A DNA stretch of 64,000 nt from CAZEJS01 sp964512645 (GTDB taxonomy: Bacteria > Actinomycetota > Geothermincolia > Fen-727 > Anoxymicrobiaceae), in NCBI GenBank assembly GCA_964512645.1, contig CAZEJS010000002.1, forward strand, positions 1-64,000, read 5' to 3'. Positions 53,248-61,516 of this stretch are shown here, one piece after another. The notes under the pieces are model-generated. The model did not search any database, was not told the origin of the DNA, and was given only the letters and a program-made list of their open reading frames with translations. A program made the translations under genes and the position numbers. Numbering within the stretch: the stretch's first letter is position 1; every line of letters starts with the position of its first letter.

Positions 53248-53660
53248 GCGAAGCCTCCGGCGGGCGCGGGTTGTTGCGGGACGGTCGCGCCCAGGCCACG
53301 GTCGAGCTCGCACTTGTGCTCCCGGTCCTCCTGCTCGTGACGGCGGCCATCTGCCAGTTGGGGCTTGCGCTCAACTGCCACATCGTCGTGACCTCCGCCG
53401 CGCGGGACGGGGCCAGGCGCGCCGCGGAAACCAACGACAGGGAAAGGGCCGCCCGTACGACCTTCGATTCGGCCGCCGGCCTGCCCGGAGACCGCCCTGA
53501 CGTAGCGGTCGAGTTCCCCGAGGGACGAGCCAGAGGCGATGCCGTGAGGGTGACCGTATCGTACCGCATGCCGCTCCTGCTGCCGGGCCTCGACAGGCTC
53601 GTCCCACGGCCTGTGCTCAGGTCTTCGGCCTGTATGTCGCTCGAGCGAGGTGAACCGTGA
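53244..53660 (+). CDS. tadE: TadE-like minor pseudopilin
   Basis: The 138-residue protein has the TadE start motif GRAQATVELALVLPVLLLVTAAICQ followed by an extracytoplasmic domain with paired Cys absent. The ATG overlaps the tadV stop (ATGA), and the gene overlaps the next by 4 nt. Both point to tight coupling with its partner. Pseudopilins of this type assist pilus assembly. Confidence 0.88.
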   Translation: MSEASGGRGLLRDGRAQATVELALVLPVLLLVTAAICQLGLALNCHIVVTSAARDGARRAAETNDRERAARTTFDSAAGLPGDRPDVAVEFPEGRARGDAVRVTVSYRMPLLLPGLDRLVPRPVLRSSACMSLERGEP

Positions 53661-54520
53661 TGCGCTTGACACGAAACGCCGCCGCGCCGTTCCGGGGTTC
53701 GGGGTCGGAAAGAGGGGGGGTAAGCATCGCCGCCCTCGGCTGCATTGTCCTGGTGATGGTCACCTGTCTGCTCACCGCCGACATCGGCCTCTACCTGCGC
53801 GCGCGCCGACAGGCCCGGAACGCCGCCGACGCCGCGGCGCTGGCCGCTGTCCAGGAATCTTTTCCGCTGTTCTCCTCGGGCAAGGAACCGGCCGACGCGG
53901 CCCGCAGGTTCGCCCGGGCCAACGGGGCTTCCCTCCGGGGCCTCTCGGTAAGCAACGGCGGGATGCGCGTCGAGGTTTCCGCCTCGGTGCGTCCGGGGTC
54001 GCTCCTTCTCGGGCTGTTCGGCCCGGGAGGCGGCGAGGCGCGCGCCACGTCAGCGGCTGAAATCGACCTGGAAGCGCTCCTGGGCGGCGGGCGCATCTGG
54101 TTCACGCCCGACCCCGCAACCATCAAAGCCCTGGTCAGCGCCTTGACCGCCTCCCACGTAGAAGACGCCGGCAACGTCTCCACCATGGTTGCGCTGCTCG
54201 CGCTGTCACACCTGGGAAAACCGTACGTCTGGGGAGCCGAGGGCCCTGACTCCTTTGACTGCAGCGGCCTGGTCTGCTACGTGTACGCCCAGATCGGGGT
54301 GCGCCTGCCGAGGGTCACGTACTCACAGGTATGCTGCGGGAGGTCCGTCTCACCGGGCGACCTGAGACCCGGAGACCTGGTATTCTTCCGCCACAACGCC
54401 CACGTGGGTTTGTATGTCGGGGGGGGGTTGTTCATTCACGCGCCGCACACCGGTGACGTCGTAAGGACCGCGGCGCTGTCGAACCGGTCCGACGTCTCCG
54501 CCTGCAGGCGTCTCTTCTGA
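53657..54520 (+). CDS. TadG-like pseudopilin fused to an NlpC/P60 peptidoglycan endopeptidase
   Basis: Residues 1-145 have a TadG-like membrane start (GGVSIAALGCIVLVMVTCLLTADIG, then ARRQARNAADAAALAA). Residues 170-287 form an NlpC/P60 domain: KPYVWGAEGPDSFDCSGLVCYVY with the catalytic Cys, LRPGDLVFF, and AHVGLYVGGGLFIHAP with the catalytic His. This places a cell-wall hydrolase at the membrane exit of the Tad machine. It could open the thick wall for the pilus in a monoderm cell lacking an outer-membrane secretin. The gene overlaps tadE by 4 nt and ends the plus-strand operon. The fusion is directly visible; its role is inferred. Confidence 0.88.
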   Translation: MMRLTRNAAAPFRGSGSERGGVSIAALGCIVLVMVTCLLTADIGLYLRARRQARNAADAAALAAVQESFPLFSSGKEPADAARRFARANGASLRGLSVSNGGMRVEVSASVRPGSLLLGLFGPGGGEARATSAAEIDLEALLGGGRIWFTPDPATIKALVSALTASHVEDAGNVSTMVALLALSHLGKPYVWGAEGPDSFDCSGLVCYVYAQIGVRLPRVTYSQVCCGRSVSPGDLRPGDLVFFRHNAHVGLYVGGGLFIHAPHTGDVVRTAALSNRSDVSACRRLF

Positions 54521-54535
54521 CCCCGCGCGGCGGCC

Positions 54536-56227
54536 TCAGATGACCACCCGGAGGACTTCCTCGATGGCGGTCATGCCCGTCATGCACTTGTCCCAGCCAT
54601 CCTGGCGCATCGTCTTCATGCCCTGCTCGACCGCCACGTTCTTGATTTCGGCGGTAGACGCTTCCTCGATCGTCAGGGTCTCGATCTCCGGGCTCATGCG
54701 CATGATCTCAACGAGCGCGACCCTGCCCTTGTAACCCGTGCCGCCGCACCTTGCGCAACCGGCGGTGTTCGGCTTGTACAGTGTCGGCACACCGTCGTCG
54801 TGCTTGAACTCCAGGCGGTCCAGCAGTTCGACGCTGGGCTCGTAAGGCAGCTTGCAGGTGCACAACCTGCGGGCAAGGCGCTGCCCGAGAACGCACACGA
54901 TGCCCGAGGCGGTCAGGAACGGTTCTATGCCCATCTCGGTGAGTCGAGTGATCGCGCCCGGCGCGTCGTTGGTATGGAGAGTGCTGAAGACCAGGTGGCC
55001 GGTCAGGGCGGACTCAACGGCGATCTGCGCCGTCTCGGAGTCGCGGATCTCGCCGACCATTATGATGTCGGGGGTCGTACGGAGTATCGACCTCAGCGCC
55101 GTCGAGAACGTCAGGCCGGCTTTGGTGTTTATCTGGATCTGGTTGATACCCGGGAGCCGGTATTCGACCGGGTCCTCGACCGTGGTAATGTTTTTGGTCT
55201 CGTCGTTCAGTACGTTCAGGGTCCCGTAGAGCGTGGTGGATTTCCCGCTGCCGGTCGGGCCGGTGACCAGTATCGCGCCGTTCGGGCGCCTGAACGCCTC
55301 CTCGTACTTCTCCAGGGTCTCACCGTCGTAACCGAGGTCGTTGAGCCTCAGGAGTATGCTCGACTTGTCCAGGACCCGGAGCACGATCTTCTCTCCGTGC
55401 ACCGTTGGCAGGACGGCCACGCGGAAGTCAACCTGCTTCCCTGCCACGCTCTTCTCGTAATGCCCGTCCTGGGGGATGCGCTTCACCGCGATGTTCAGGT
55501 CAGACATGATCTTCACGCGCGAGGTCAGGGCCGGGAGAGTCCGGATCGGAAGGCTCTTGACGTCGTGGAGCACGCCGTCCACCCGGTAGCGGATCACGAT
55601 CTCCTTCTCCTGGGGGTCGAAGTGGATGTCGCTGGCCCCCGAGGTCACCGCTTCGTTGATAATGTAGTTCACGAACCGCACCATGGGAGCGTCGTCCGTG
55701 GCGGCGCCGATCGCTTCGGCGAGCTCTTTGTTGTCGAGTCCCTCGCCGTCGATCTCGTCGACCTCGTCGAGCACCGTGTCGCCGGAATCCTTGTAGTAGG
55801 TCCTGATGGTGTCCTCGATGTCGCTTTTCGTGGCGACAACCGGCTTGACCTGGTGACCCGTGGACATCTTCACGTCGTCGAGGGCGAAGATGTTGGTGGG
55901 ATCGGCCATGGCGATGATCAGCACGTCGTCTTCGAAGGCAAGCGGCATTGTCAGGTGACGCTGCGCCATCTTCTCGTCGAGCAGGGCGACCGCCGACGGG
56001 TCTACGCGGTAGTGGGCGAGGTCGACGAAATCGAGCCCGAGGTGCTGCGCCAGGACTTCCGTCAGCTTGGATTCCGAGACGATGCCCATCTCGATGAGCG
56101 TGCGCGCGAGTGACTTGCCGGTCTGCTTCTTGCGCTCCAGGGCTGACAGCAACTGCTCCTGAGAGACCAGGCCGTCCTCTATCAGGAGGTGCGTTACCGA
56201 TTTCGCTTTCTTCTTTGCTTGGGCCAT
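54536..56227 (-). CDS. PilB/GspE-type type IV pilus or type II secretion ATPase
   Basis: The protein is about 563 residues. An N-terminal MshEN-type domain (VTHLLIEDGLVSQEQLLSALE, DFVDLAHYRVDP) is followed by a GspE/PilB motor with Walker A VTGPTGSGKSTTLYG, Asp box ITTVEDPVEY, Walker B IIMVGEIRDSETAQIA, and His box LVFSTLHTNDAPGA. A CARCGGTGYKGR metal-binding segment follows. The ATG at 56227 is preferred over 56296 because of the GGAG upstream. The gene is convergent with the Tad operon. No pilC, pilM or pilin gene adjoins it, so its partners lie elsewhere. Confidence 0.9.
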   Translation of the reverse strand: MAQAKKKAKSVTHLLIEDGLVSQEQLLSALERKKQTGKSLARTLIEMGIVSESKLTEVLAQHLGLDFVDLAHYRVDPSAVALLDEKMAQRHLTMPLAFEDDVLIIAMADPTNIFALDDVKMSTGHQVKPVVATKSDIEDTIRTYYKDSGDTVLDEVDEIDGEGLDNKELAEAIGAATDDAPMVRFVNYIINEAVTSGASDIHFDPQEKEIVIRYRVDGVLHDVKSLPIRTLPALTSRVKIMSDLNIAVKRIPQDGHYEKSVAGKQVDFRVAVLPTVHGEKIVLRVLDKSSILLRLNDLGYDGETLEKYEEAFRRPNGAILVTGPTGSGKSTTLYGTLNVLNDETKNITTVEDPVEYRLPGINQIQINTKAGLTFSTALRSILRTTPDIIMVGEIRDSETAQIAVESALTGHLVFSTLHTNDAPGAITRLTEMGIEPFLTASGIVCVLGQRLARRLCTCKLPYEPSVELLDRLEFKHDDGVPTLYKPNTAGCARCGGTGYKGRVALVEIMRMSPEIETLTIEEASTAEIKNVAVEQGMKTMRQDGWDKCMTGMTAIEEVLRVVI

Positions 56228-56347
56228 TACCTCAACTCCGCTCTTCAGGATGCTTCGGAAGAGCGCGCGGTTTCCCACGGGCAGCCGGCAACCCAATTAT
56301 ACGATTCGAAGACCCTCTTTGTAATAACCTGCAACGCCCGGGGGCGC

Positions 56348-57850
56348 CTAGAGGTCCGGCCTGTTGTCGACAACGCGCAACTCCTTCATGCTGCCATCCG
56401 GCCGGAGCTTCTCCACCAGTTCGTCCGCGTCCATGAAACTGATCGAATTGGGCCTCACCTCGGTCTCCAGCAGGAAGGCGTCGTCGATCTCCCTGCGCAC
56501 CGCATCCTCGTCGGCTCCTCCGACGAGGTTCGCGTAAACCTCCAGAACATCGACCTCGAAGGGGTCGTTCGCCGCTTTGCCGATACGGACCTGCCAGTCG
56601 GCGACACGGGGGTTTCCCCCGAGTATCCCCTGAAAGGCGCTCTGGTCTACCAGGGCCCCCTTGAGCTTGATCAGCGAGAAACCCTTGACCTTGCCTGTGC
56701 GCGAGATGTCGCCGCCCAAACGCGGGACCCGTCGGCCGCACCCCGGACAGGGTTCGTTGACGATGCCGCCCTTCACGAAATCCCCCGTCCTGAACCTGAC
56801 CACGCATGTCCCGCGGCCGTCGAGGCAGGTGTAGACGATCTCGCCGTCCTCGCCCTCACCCACCGGCTCCTCGGTCTCCGCGTCGATGAGCTCGAAGTGA
56901 TCCATGTCCGGATAGAGGTGATAACCGGCGTCCATCCCCGCGGCGCACTCCGCGTATGCCTTGCGGCCTTCGGTGAAGCCGAAGGTTCCCACCACTGTCA
57001 CGTCCGACGCCCCCATTTTCTCGAGGAGCTCCTTCAAGGCGTCCTTCATTCCCCGGGGGATGCGTTCTCCGGCGAGGATCACCAGGCGCACCGAGGAAAG
57101 GTCGCTGTGTGTGTGGAGCGCTTTTCGCAGAAGGTGGTATACGTAACCCGGCATGCCGATGATCGCCGTGGGCCTGGCGCTCCGGGCGGCGCCAATTATC
57201 CGGCCGGTGCCCATGGCCCTTCCTCCCCCGGTCTCCAGCGACAGGACTCCGGCCCGGTGCAGGCCTTCGGCCGCCATCCAGAACCCCAGGTGGGGCGCGA
57301 AAGGCATTACGTTCAGTACCGTGGAGCCCGCGACGGGCAGTGCCGTCCCGAAACCGGCGAGCTCGAGGACGCGACGTCCCGCTTCGGCCATGCGGTCCAT
57401 GTCGGCCCTGGCGTACATTATCGGGGTGGGCATGCCGGTGCGCCCGGTGGTGAACTGAACGTGGACGGGGCCGTACTCCTCCCGGACGGCCTTGGCCACG
57501 AAATCCACGCCTTTCAACAGCCTGTCCGAACGCATCTTCCAGTAGCTCGTCCTCGGCATGAACTCGGCCATAGACTCGTCGTCGGGTTCGATCACGAACC
57601 TTTCGTACAGGTACGGATCGCCCGCGTCGGGGGCGATGTCGGACTTGTAGGTGAACGGCAGCCGGCGCAGGTCTTCCACGCCCCTGATGCTCTCCGGCCT
57701 GACCTTGTTTTCATCGAAGAGCTTCCGGTAAAACCGGCTGTACGGGTACAGCCGGGTGCGCACGAAATAGGAGAGTTTGCGGTCCCTGTACTCCCTCTGC
57801 TCCTCAAGAGCCATCCGGTCCCAGTTCCGCGAGAAATTCTCTCTTGCCAT
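56348..57850 (-). CDS. Phenylacetate-CoA ligase (PaaK)-like adenylate-forming enzyme
   Basis: The protein is 500 residues. Motifs of the PaaK branch of ANL enzymes are present: VQFTTGRTGMPTP (P-loop-like), VILAGERIP, FGFTEGRKAYAEC, and FRTGDFVKGGIV. A C-terminal ACT-like lid is present, and a CPGCGRRVPRLGG segment may bind zinc, as in other PaaK-like ligases. Such enzymes activate aryl or other carboxylic acids to acyl-CoA. The start at 57850 has GGAGG eight bases upstream. It lies 79 nt after the membrane protein gene, probably as the last gene of the AOR cluster. The substrate is unknown. Confidence 0.85.
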   Translation of the reverse strand: MARENFSRNWDRMALEEQREYRDRKLSYFVRTRLYPYSRFYRKLFDENKVRPESIRGVEDLRRLPFTYKSDIAPDAGDPYLYERFVIEPDDESMAEFMPRTSYWKMRSDRLLKGVDFVAKAVREEYGPVHVQFTTGRTGMPTPIMYARADMDRMAEAGRRVLELAGFGTALPVAGSTVLNVMPFAPHLGFWMAAEGLHRAGVLSLETGGGRAMGTGRIIGAARSARPTAIIGMPGYVYHLLRKALHTHSDLSSVRLVILAGERIPRGMKDALKELLEKMGASDVTVVGTFGFTEGRKAYAECAAGMDAGYHLYPDMDHFELIDAETEEPVGEGEDGEIVYTCLDGRGTCVVRFRTGDFVKGGIVNEPCPGCGRRVPRLGGDISRTGKVKGFSLIKLKGALVDQSAFQGILGGNPRVADWQVRIGKAANDPFEVDVLEVYANLVGGADEDAVRREIDDAFLLETEVRPNSISFMDADELVEKLRPDGSMKELRVVDNRPDL

Positions 57851-57929
57851 GTACCGATCCTCCGTCCGTGCCCGCCCGTACGAGAAGTAATGATACGTCT
57901 TATAACTGCTGCCGTGAAACGCGCCCGCC

Positions 57930-58430
57930 TCAGAAACGGTCCGGCCAGTGAAGCCCCAGTGGGTCGAGCGTATACCAGGCGAGCCCGAGAAGCGCGGCAA
58001 CCAGCGACCCCGCTGCCAGGTTGGCCGAGCCCGCCGCCATCAGGCGGCGGTCATCGCGACGCAGGCCGCCTCGAAGCATCGCCGCCCCGCTGGCGACAAG
58101 CCCCCAGGCGAAGACGGACATGGCGCGGGCCCCGGGCCGCCGCAGGGACGCCACCGACCCGGCGGCGCCGAGTCCGGTCAGCCCCAGGGCCGAGAGCCAC
58201 AACGCCCCGGCCCGCTCGAGCCGCCCCGAGGGTTCCTTCCCGTACGCTCCTTCGCCGGAGGCGTGCCGGACCGCGAGGATCCCCTCGGCCGTGACGCACA
58301 GGGCAACCAGTGCCGCCACGCCCCCCAGCGCCCTTGCCAGCAACGGACGCTTCGTCTCCGCCAGCCTCCCGCGCAACTTCCATCCGATGTACAGCGCCCT
58401 GCCGGCGATGCCCTTGATAAACACCGACAA
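57930..58430 (-). CDS. Hypothetical polytopic membrane protein
   Basis: This 166-residue protein has four hydrophobic stretches (ALGGVAALVALCVTAEGILAV, ALWLSALGLTGLGAAGSVA, AMSVFAWGLVASGAAML, ANLAAGSLVAALLGLAWYTL) separated by short Arg-rich loops, suggesting a four-helix bundle. I recognise no family. It begins 4 nt after the DUF362 stop codon, so it is translated in the same operon. Confidence 0.65.
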   Translation of the reverse strand: MSVFIKGIAGRALYIGWKLRGRLAETKRPLLARALGGVAALVALCVTAEGILAVRHASGEGAYGKEPSGRLERAGALWLSALGLTGLGAAGSVASLRRPGARAMSVFAWGLVASGAAMLRGGLRRDDRRLMAAGSANLAAGSLVAALLGLAWYTLDPLGLHWPDRF

Positions 58431-58434
58431 ACCC

Positions 58435-59697
58435 TCATTCCTCCATGTTCAACCGCTGCTGGTATCCTTTGAAGAACCTCGCCGCTTTCCACCCGTAACC
58501 GGCCACATATCCTTTCATCACGTCCCGCATCCTCAAGGGGGTCGGAACGAAACCCTGGAATCTCTGCACCGCGAAGGCAGTCTCCATGGGCATCGGCGGG
58601 CAACCGGGCAGGTATGTCCCCCGGTGCCCGTGCTCCGCGGAGCAGTCGCCGACCACCAGGGTCTTTTCCTTCACGACATCCCGGGGCAGGTCCGCATGGC
58701 CCTTGCCCACGATGATCGTCATCTCCTTGAGCGGAACTCCTTTTTCCAGCCAGGCGTCGAGGGCGCACCTCACCATTCCCCTGCACCCGAAGGCGCAGCA
58801 CTTCTCTTCCCCCTCGAAAACCCTGAGGTTCGGGTGAACCCCCTGGAGGGTGGTGCTGGGCTGGAGAAACTCCCTGGCGTGGTCCTGGACCTTCTCCCCG
58901 ACCACCTCGATGCCGGTGTCGGTGAGCGGCCCTACCTGCGCATCGGCCAGGTAGCGCAGGTGGTTGATCTCTTCGGGGTCGAACCCCATCAGCCTGCAGG
59001 CGACCGCGTCCACCGCCACTCCGTTCGCCCCGCCCACCATCACCCCCAGCTCCACCGGGCTCGCGACCATCGGGCCCTGGCCTTCGCCGGCCACGATGCT
59101 GTCGGCCAGCACCAGGTCCGGCGGCCTGACCCTGTAGAGGTCGGCTATCTTCTCGTGAAGGGACGAGTCGCTGTGGTTCTTGACCCGGTGGGCCTGCCTG
59201 AGGAAACCCAGGTTGTTCTTCACCGACAACGTCACCCTGGCGAACTGGTTGACCTTGATCTTGGGCAGGCTGACGAACAGGTCCGCCTGCGGCCAGACGG
59301 CCGGCACGACGAACGAATCCTGCACGGCGGCGTCCTTGATGTCGACCCGCACGTGCTTGATTTCGTCGAAGTACACCGGCTCGGCTATGCCGCGGATGTA
59401 CGGGTATATGCCCATCGCGTAGAAGGCCGCGCGCGCCGGCCCTATCACCGAGTCCTCTCCCACCATCACCCTGGCCGCACCCAGGTCCACGAACGCCTGC
59501 GCAACGCCCTGGATGAAAGGGGGCTGGGTGACCACGCCCACGGTCTCCGGGCTGTGAGACGGGTACACGAAGCTGGGCTTCAGGAGGACGCTCCTGCCGC
59601 GGGGGTCGACCCCGCTGCCGGTGATAATCTCCCGGGCGACCTCCCGGATGCTCCCGGCGTTGTAGTCAGGCTGCCTGTAAAGGAATACTCTCTCCAT
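58435..59697 (-). CDS. DUF362 domain-containing protein
   Basis: The protein is about 420 residues with the DUF362 core: VLLKPSFVYPSHSPETVGVVTQP, VKNNLGFLRQAHRVKNHS, DLVLADSIVAGEGQGPM, and VMVGGANGVAVDAVACRLMGFDP. A C-terminal part has clustered Cys (CCAFGCRGMVRC) and LPGCPPMP. DUF362 proteins often accompany iron-sulfur or aromatic-compound enzymes, but no reaction is established. The start at 59697 is favoured by an AAGG six bases upstream; 59703 is an alternative. Confidence 0.82.
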   Translation of the reverse strand: MERVFLYRQPDYNAGSIREVAREIITGSGVDPRGRSVLLKPSFVYPSHSPETVGVVTQPPFIQGVAQAFVDLGAARVMVGEDSVIGPARAAFYAMGIYPYIRGIAEPVYFDEIKHVRVDIKDAAVQDSFVVPAVWPQADLFVSLPKIKVNQFARVTLSVKNNLGFLRQAHRVKNHSDSSLHEKIADLYRVRPPDLVLADSIVAGEGQGPMVASPVELGVMVGGANGVAVDAVACRLMGFDPEEINHLRYLADAQVGPLTDTGIEVVGEKVQDHAREFLQPSTTLQGVHPNLRVFEGEEKCCAFGCRGMVRCALDAWLEKGVPLKEMTIIVGKGHADLPRDVVKEKTLVVGDCSAEHGHRGTYLPGCPPMPMETAFAVQRFQGFVPTPLRMRDVMKGYVAGYGWKAARFFKGYQQRLNMEE

Positions 59698-59769
59698 TTC
59701 CATCCTTGTTCTTCGTTCCACGCGCGCCCGCCCCGGCCCCGCGGGAACGTCTCGCGCCGGACCGCGCCC

Positions 59770-60330
59770 TCAGGCGGGCGCCAGGAACCTGCCGAACTTC
59801 AGCATCGCCAGCGGGTGGCCGATCAGCCCTTCCACGCGGCACTGTCCTGAGGTGAACTTCTTTGCCATCTGCTGGCCTTCGGGGCTGGCCAGGAACTTGA
59901 CCGCCGCGAGGCCCGGCGCCATGCCGGCCATTTTCATGAGAGTCTCGTAATCGACGACGAGCTTGACGTCCGGAGAAGGCACAACTCCGGGTTCTATGAC
60001 GATGTAGCCGTCGGAGAAGGTTATGGTGATTGCCGTCTCCGGCTGCTCCACCGGCTCTATGGCCAGCACCAGGTTGATCTGGTCCAGCAGCCGCAACTTG
60101 GCGGGGTTCTTCACAATTTCGGTGATCAAGCTCTGCATGATCGCTCCGAGGCCGCTCAGGTTCTCGGCATCCTTCACCAGAATCCTTTCCTCGGGACCGC
60201 CGGCGGGCACGCAGACATCCGGCCTCTGCTTCTGCGAGATGTAATAGCCTGCCGCCGCCACTGCGCCGCCCGCGAGCAGCAGCTTCAACAACCTGTGCTT
60301 CTTCCGCACCTTCTCTTTCTTGCGGGGCAT
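59770..60330 (-). CDS. Membrane-anchored SCP2-like lipid-binding protein
   Basis: The protein is 186 residues. A very basic N-terminus (PRKKEKVRKKHRLLK) precedes one membrane helix (LLLAGGAVAAAGYYI). The remaining domain has the SCP2 pattern ITITFSDGYIVIEPGVVPSPDVKLVVDYETLMKMAGM with a terminal helix near MLKFGRFL. SCP2 domains bind hydrophobic ligands such as lipids or CoA thioesters. AAGGGAG seven bases before the ATG at 60330 sets the start. It lies 31 nt downstream of the zinc-ribbon gene. Confidence 0.78.
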   Translation of the reverse strand: MPRKKEKVRKKHRLLKLLLAGGAVAAAGYYISQKQRPDVCVPAGGPEERILVKDAENLSGLGAIMQSLITEIVKNPAKLRLLDQINLVLAIEPVEQPETAITITFSDGYIVIEPGVVPSPDVKLVVDYETLMKMAGMAPGLAAVKFLASPEGQQMAKKFTSGQCRVEGLIGHPLAMLKFGRFLAPA

Positions 60331-60361
60331 CGCGCGTCTCCCTTCTGTCATATGCGTCTGG

Positions 60362-61456
60362 TCATGGTCTGAAGACCTTCACGAACATGAAACCTTCCTC
60401 GTCGGGCGTCCAGCGCACCTCCGCGGGCTCCCCTTTGACCGCCCTGTAGAGACCGAGCACCCTGCCGGCCAGCAGCTCCTCGCTGAACGGGTTCTCGATC
60501 CTGACGAGCAACTCGTCGTCGACAAGCGAAATCTCCGTCGGGTTGCCCATGCCTTTTATCCTGAGGTCGGACAGCAGCTCGCCTATTGTCTTATCGTCGT
60601 CGGTCCCGGTCTTGTCGTCGTCGGTCCCGGCGGGCACGTCCGCCACGCACGCGGCGTAATCGCTCTCCAGGGCGACGATCATGTCGCCCACCTCCTCGCC
60701 GAGCTCGCTCTCGAGTTCCTTGAACACCGCGTTCAGGCTGTCGATCATAACCGTTACTATACGCCTGCCGCTCGACACCTCCGTGGCGATGCCTCGCTTG
60801 AGGTCGAAGTCGTACCTGCGCCCCAGGTCCGCCGGCATCCCGCACCTGGGACAGCGCTCCACGGTGTAGCGGCCCGGCAGGACGACCGGCAGCCTCGGCT
60901 TCAGCCTGTCCTCGTCGGACCTGTCCTCCCAGCCGCCCGCCTCTACAGTGATGACTACCGTGTCGGCGCGCCGCTCCCAGCTAACCCTCGAGGGCTTGCG
61001 GGCGAACGCTTCAAAGGAGCCCAGGGTGTTTCCGGCCAGGATCGCCGGGTTGAACGAGTCGGAAACGGTTATCTCCAACAGCTCGTTCCTGCGGTACCCT
61101 GTGACCCGCAGGTCTCCGAAGCCGGCGCTCTTTCCTGCCCTGGCGACGAAGCCGAAGACAAACCGGGACACCAGCGCGTTGCGGGCGACCGCCCCCGGCA
61201 AGCCTCTCCACCTGCCCAGCAGCGGGGCGGTGAACGCCAGGCCGGCCTTGCGCTCGCCTTCGACGATTATTCTGTTGATGTCAAACCCGATTCGCTCCGC
61301 AAGGCCGTCAAATATGAAGTCGAGCTCGTCGGAATAGATCTGGACCACCCTCGTGCTGTGGACAAAACGGCCGGTCACGGTGCCGTCATCGTTCCACCGC
61401 GCCGCCAGCCGTACGTAGACCGGCAGCCCGCACCCGCCACATCTCTCAAGTCCCAA
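60362..61456 (-). CDS. Internally duplicated zinc-ribbon protein of unknown function
   Basis: The protein is about 364 residues and built from two related halves. Each half starts with a CxxC ribbon (RCGGCGLPVYV and RCPRCGMPADLGRRY) and continues with a domain ending in a strand-rich EISLVDDELLVRIENPF-type segment (first half: LLEITVSDSFNPAI). A seven-residue tandem duplication, GTDDDKT twice, appears near residue 280, where 21 bases are repeated around 60590-60632. The TTG at 61456 has GGAGG six bases upstream; a GTG at 61474 is also possible. I do not recognise the family. Confidence 0.65.
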   Translation of the reverse strand: MGLERCGGCGLPVYVRLAARWNDDGTVTGRFVHSTRVVQIYSDELDFIFDGLAERIGFDINRIIVEGERKAGLAFTAPLLGRWRGLPGAVARNALVSRFVFGFVARAGKSAGFGDLRVTGYRRNELLEITVSDSFNPAILAGNTLGSFEAFARKPSRVSWERRADTVVITVEAGGWEDRSDEDRLKPRLPVVLPGRYTVERCPRCGMPADLGRRYDFDLKRGIATEVSSGRRIVTVMIDSLNAVFKELESELGEEVGDMIVALESDYAACVADVPAGTDDDKTGTDDDKTIGELLSDLRIKGMGNPTEISLVDDELLVRIENPFSEELLAGRVLGLYRAVKGEPAEVRWTPDEEGFMFVKVFRP

Positions 61457-61516
61457 ATCCCTGCCTCCGCACACGCGCCCCGCCGCGGGACATCGGCATT
61501 CCTCTTTCCACTGAGT

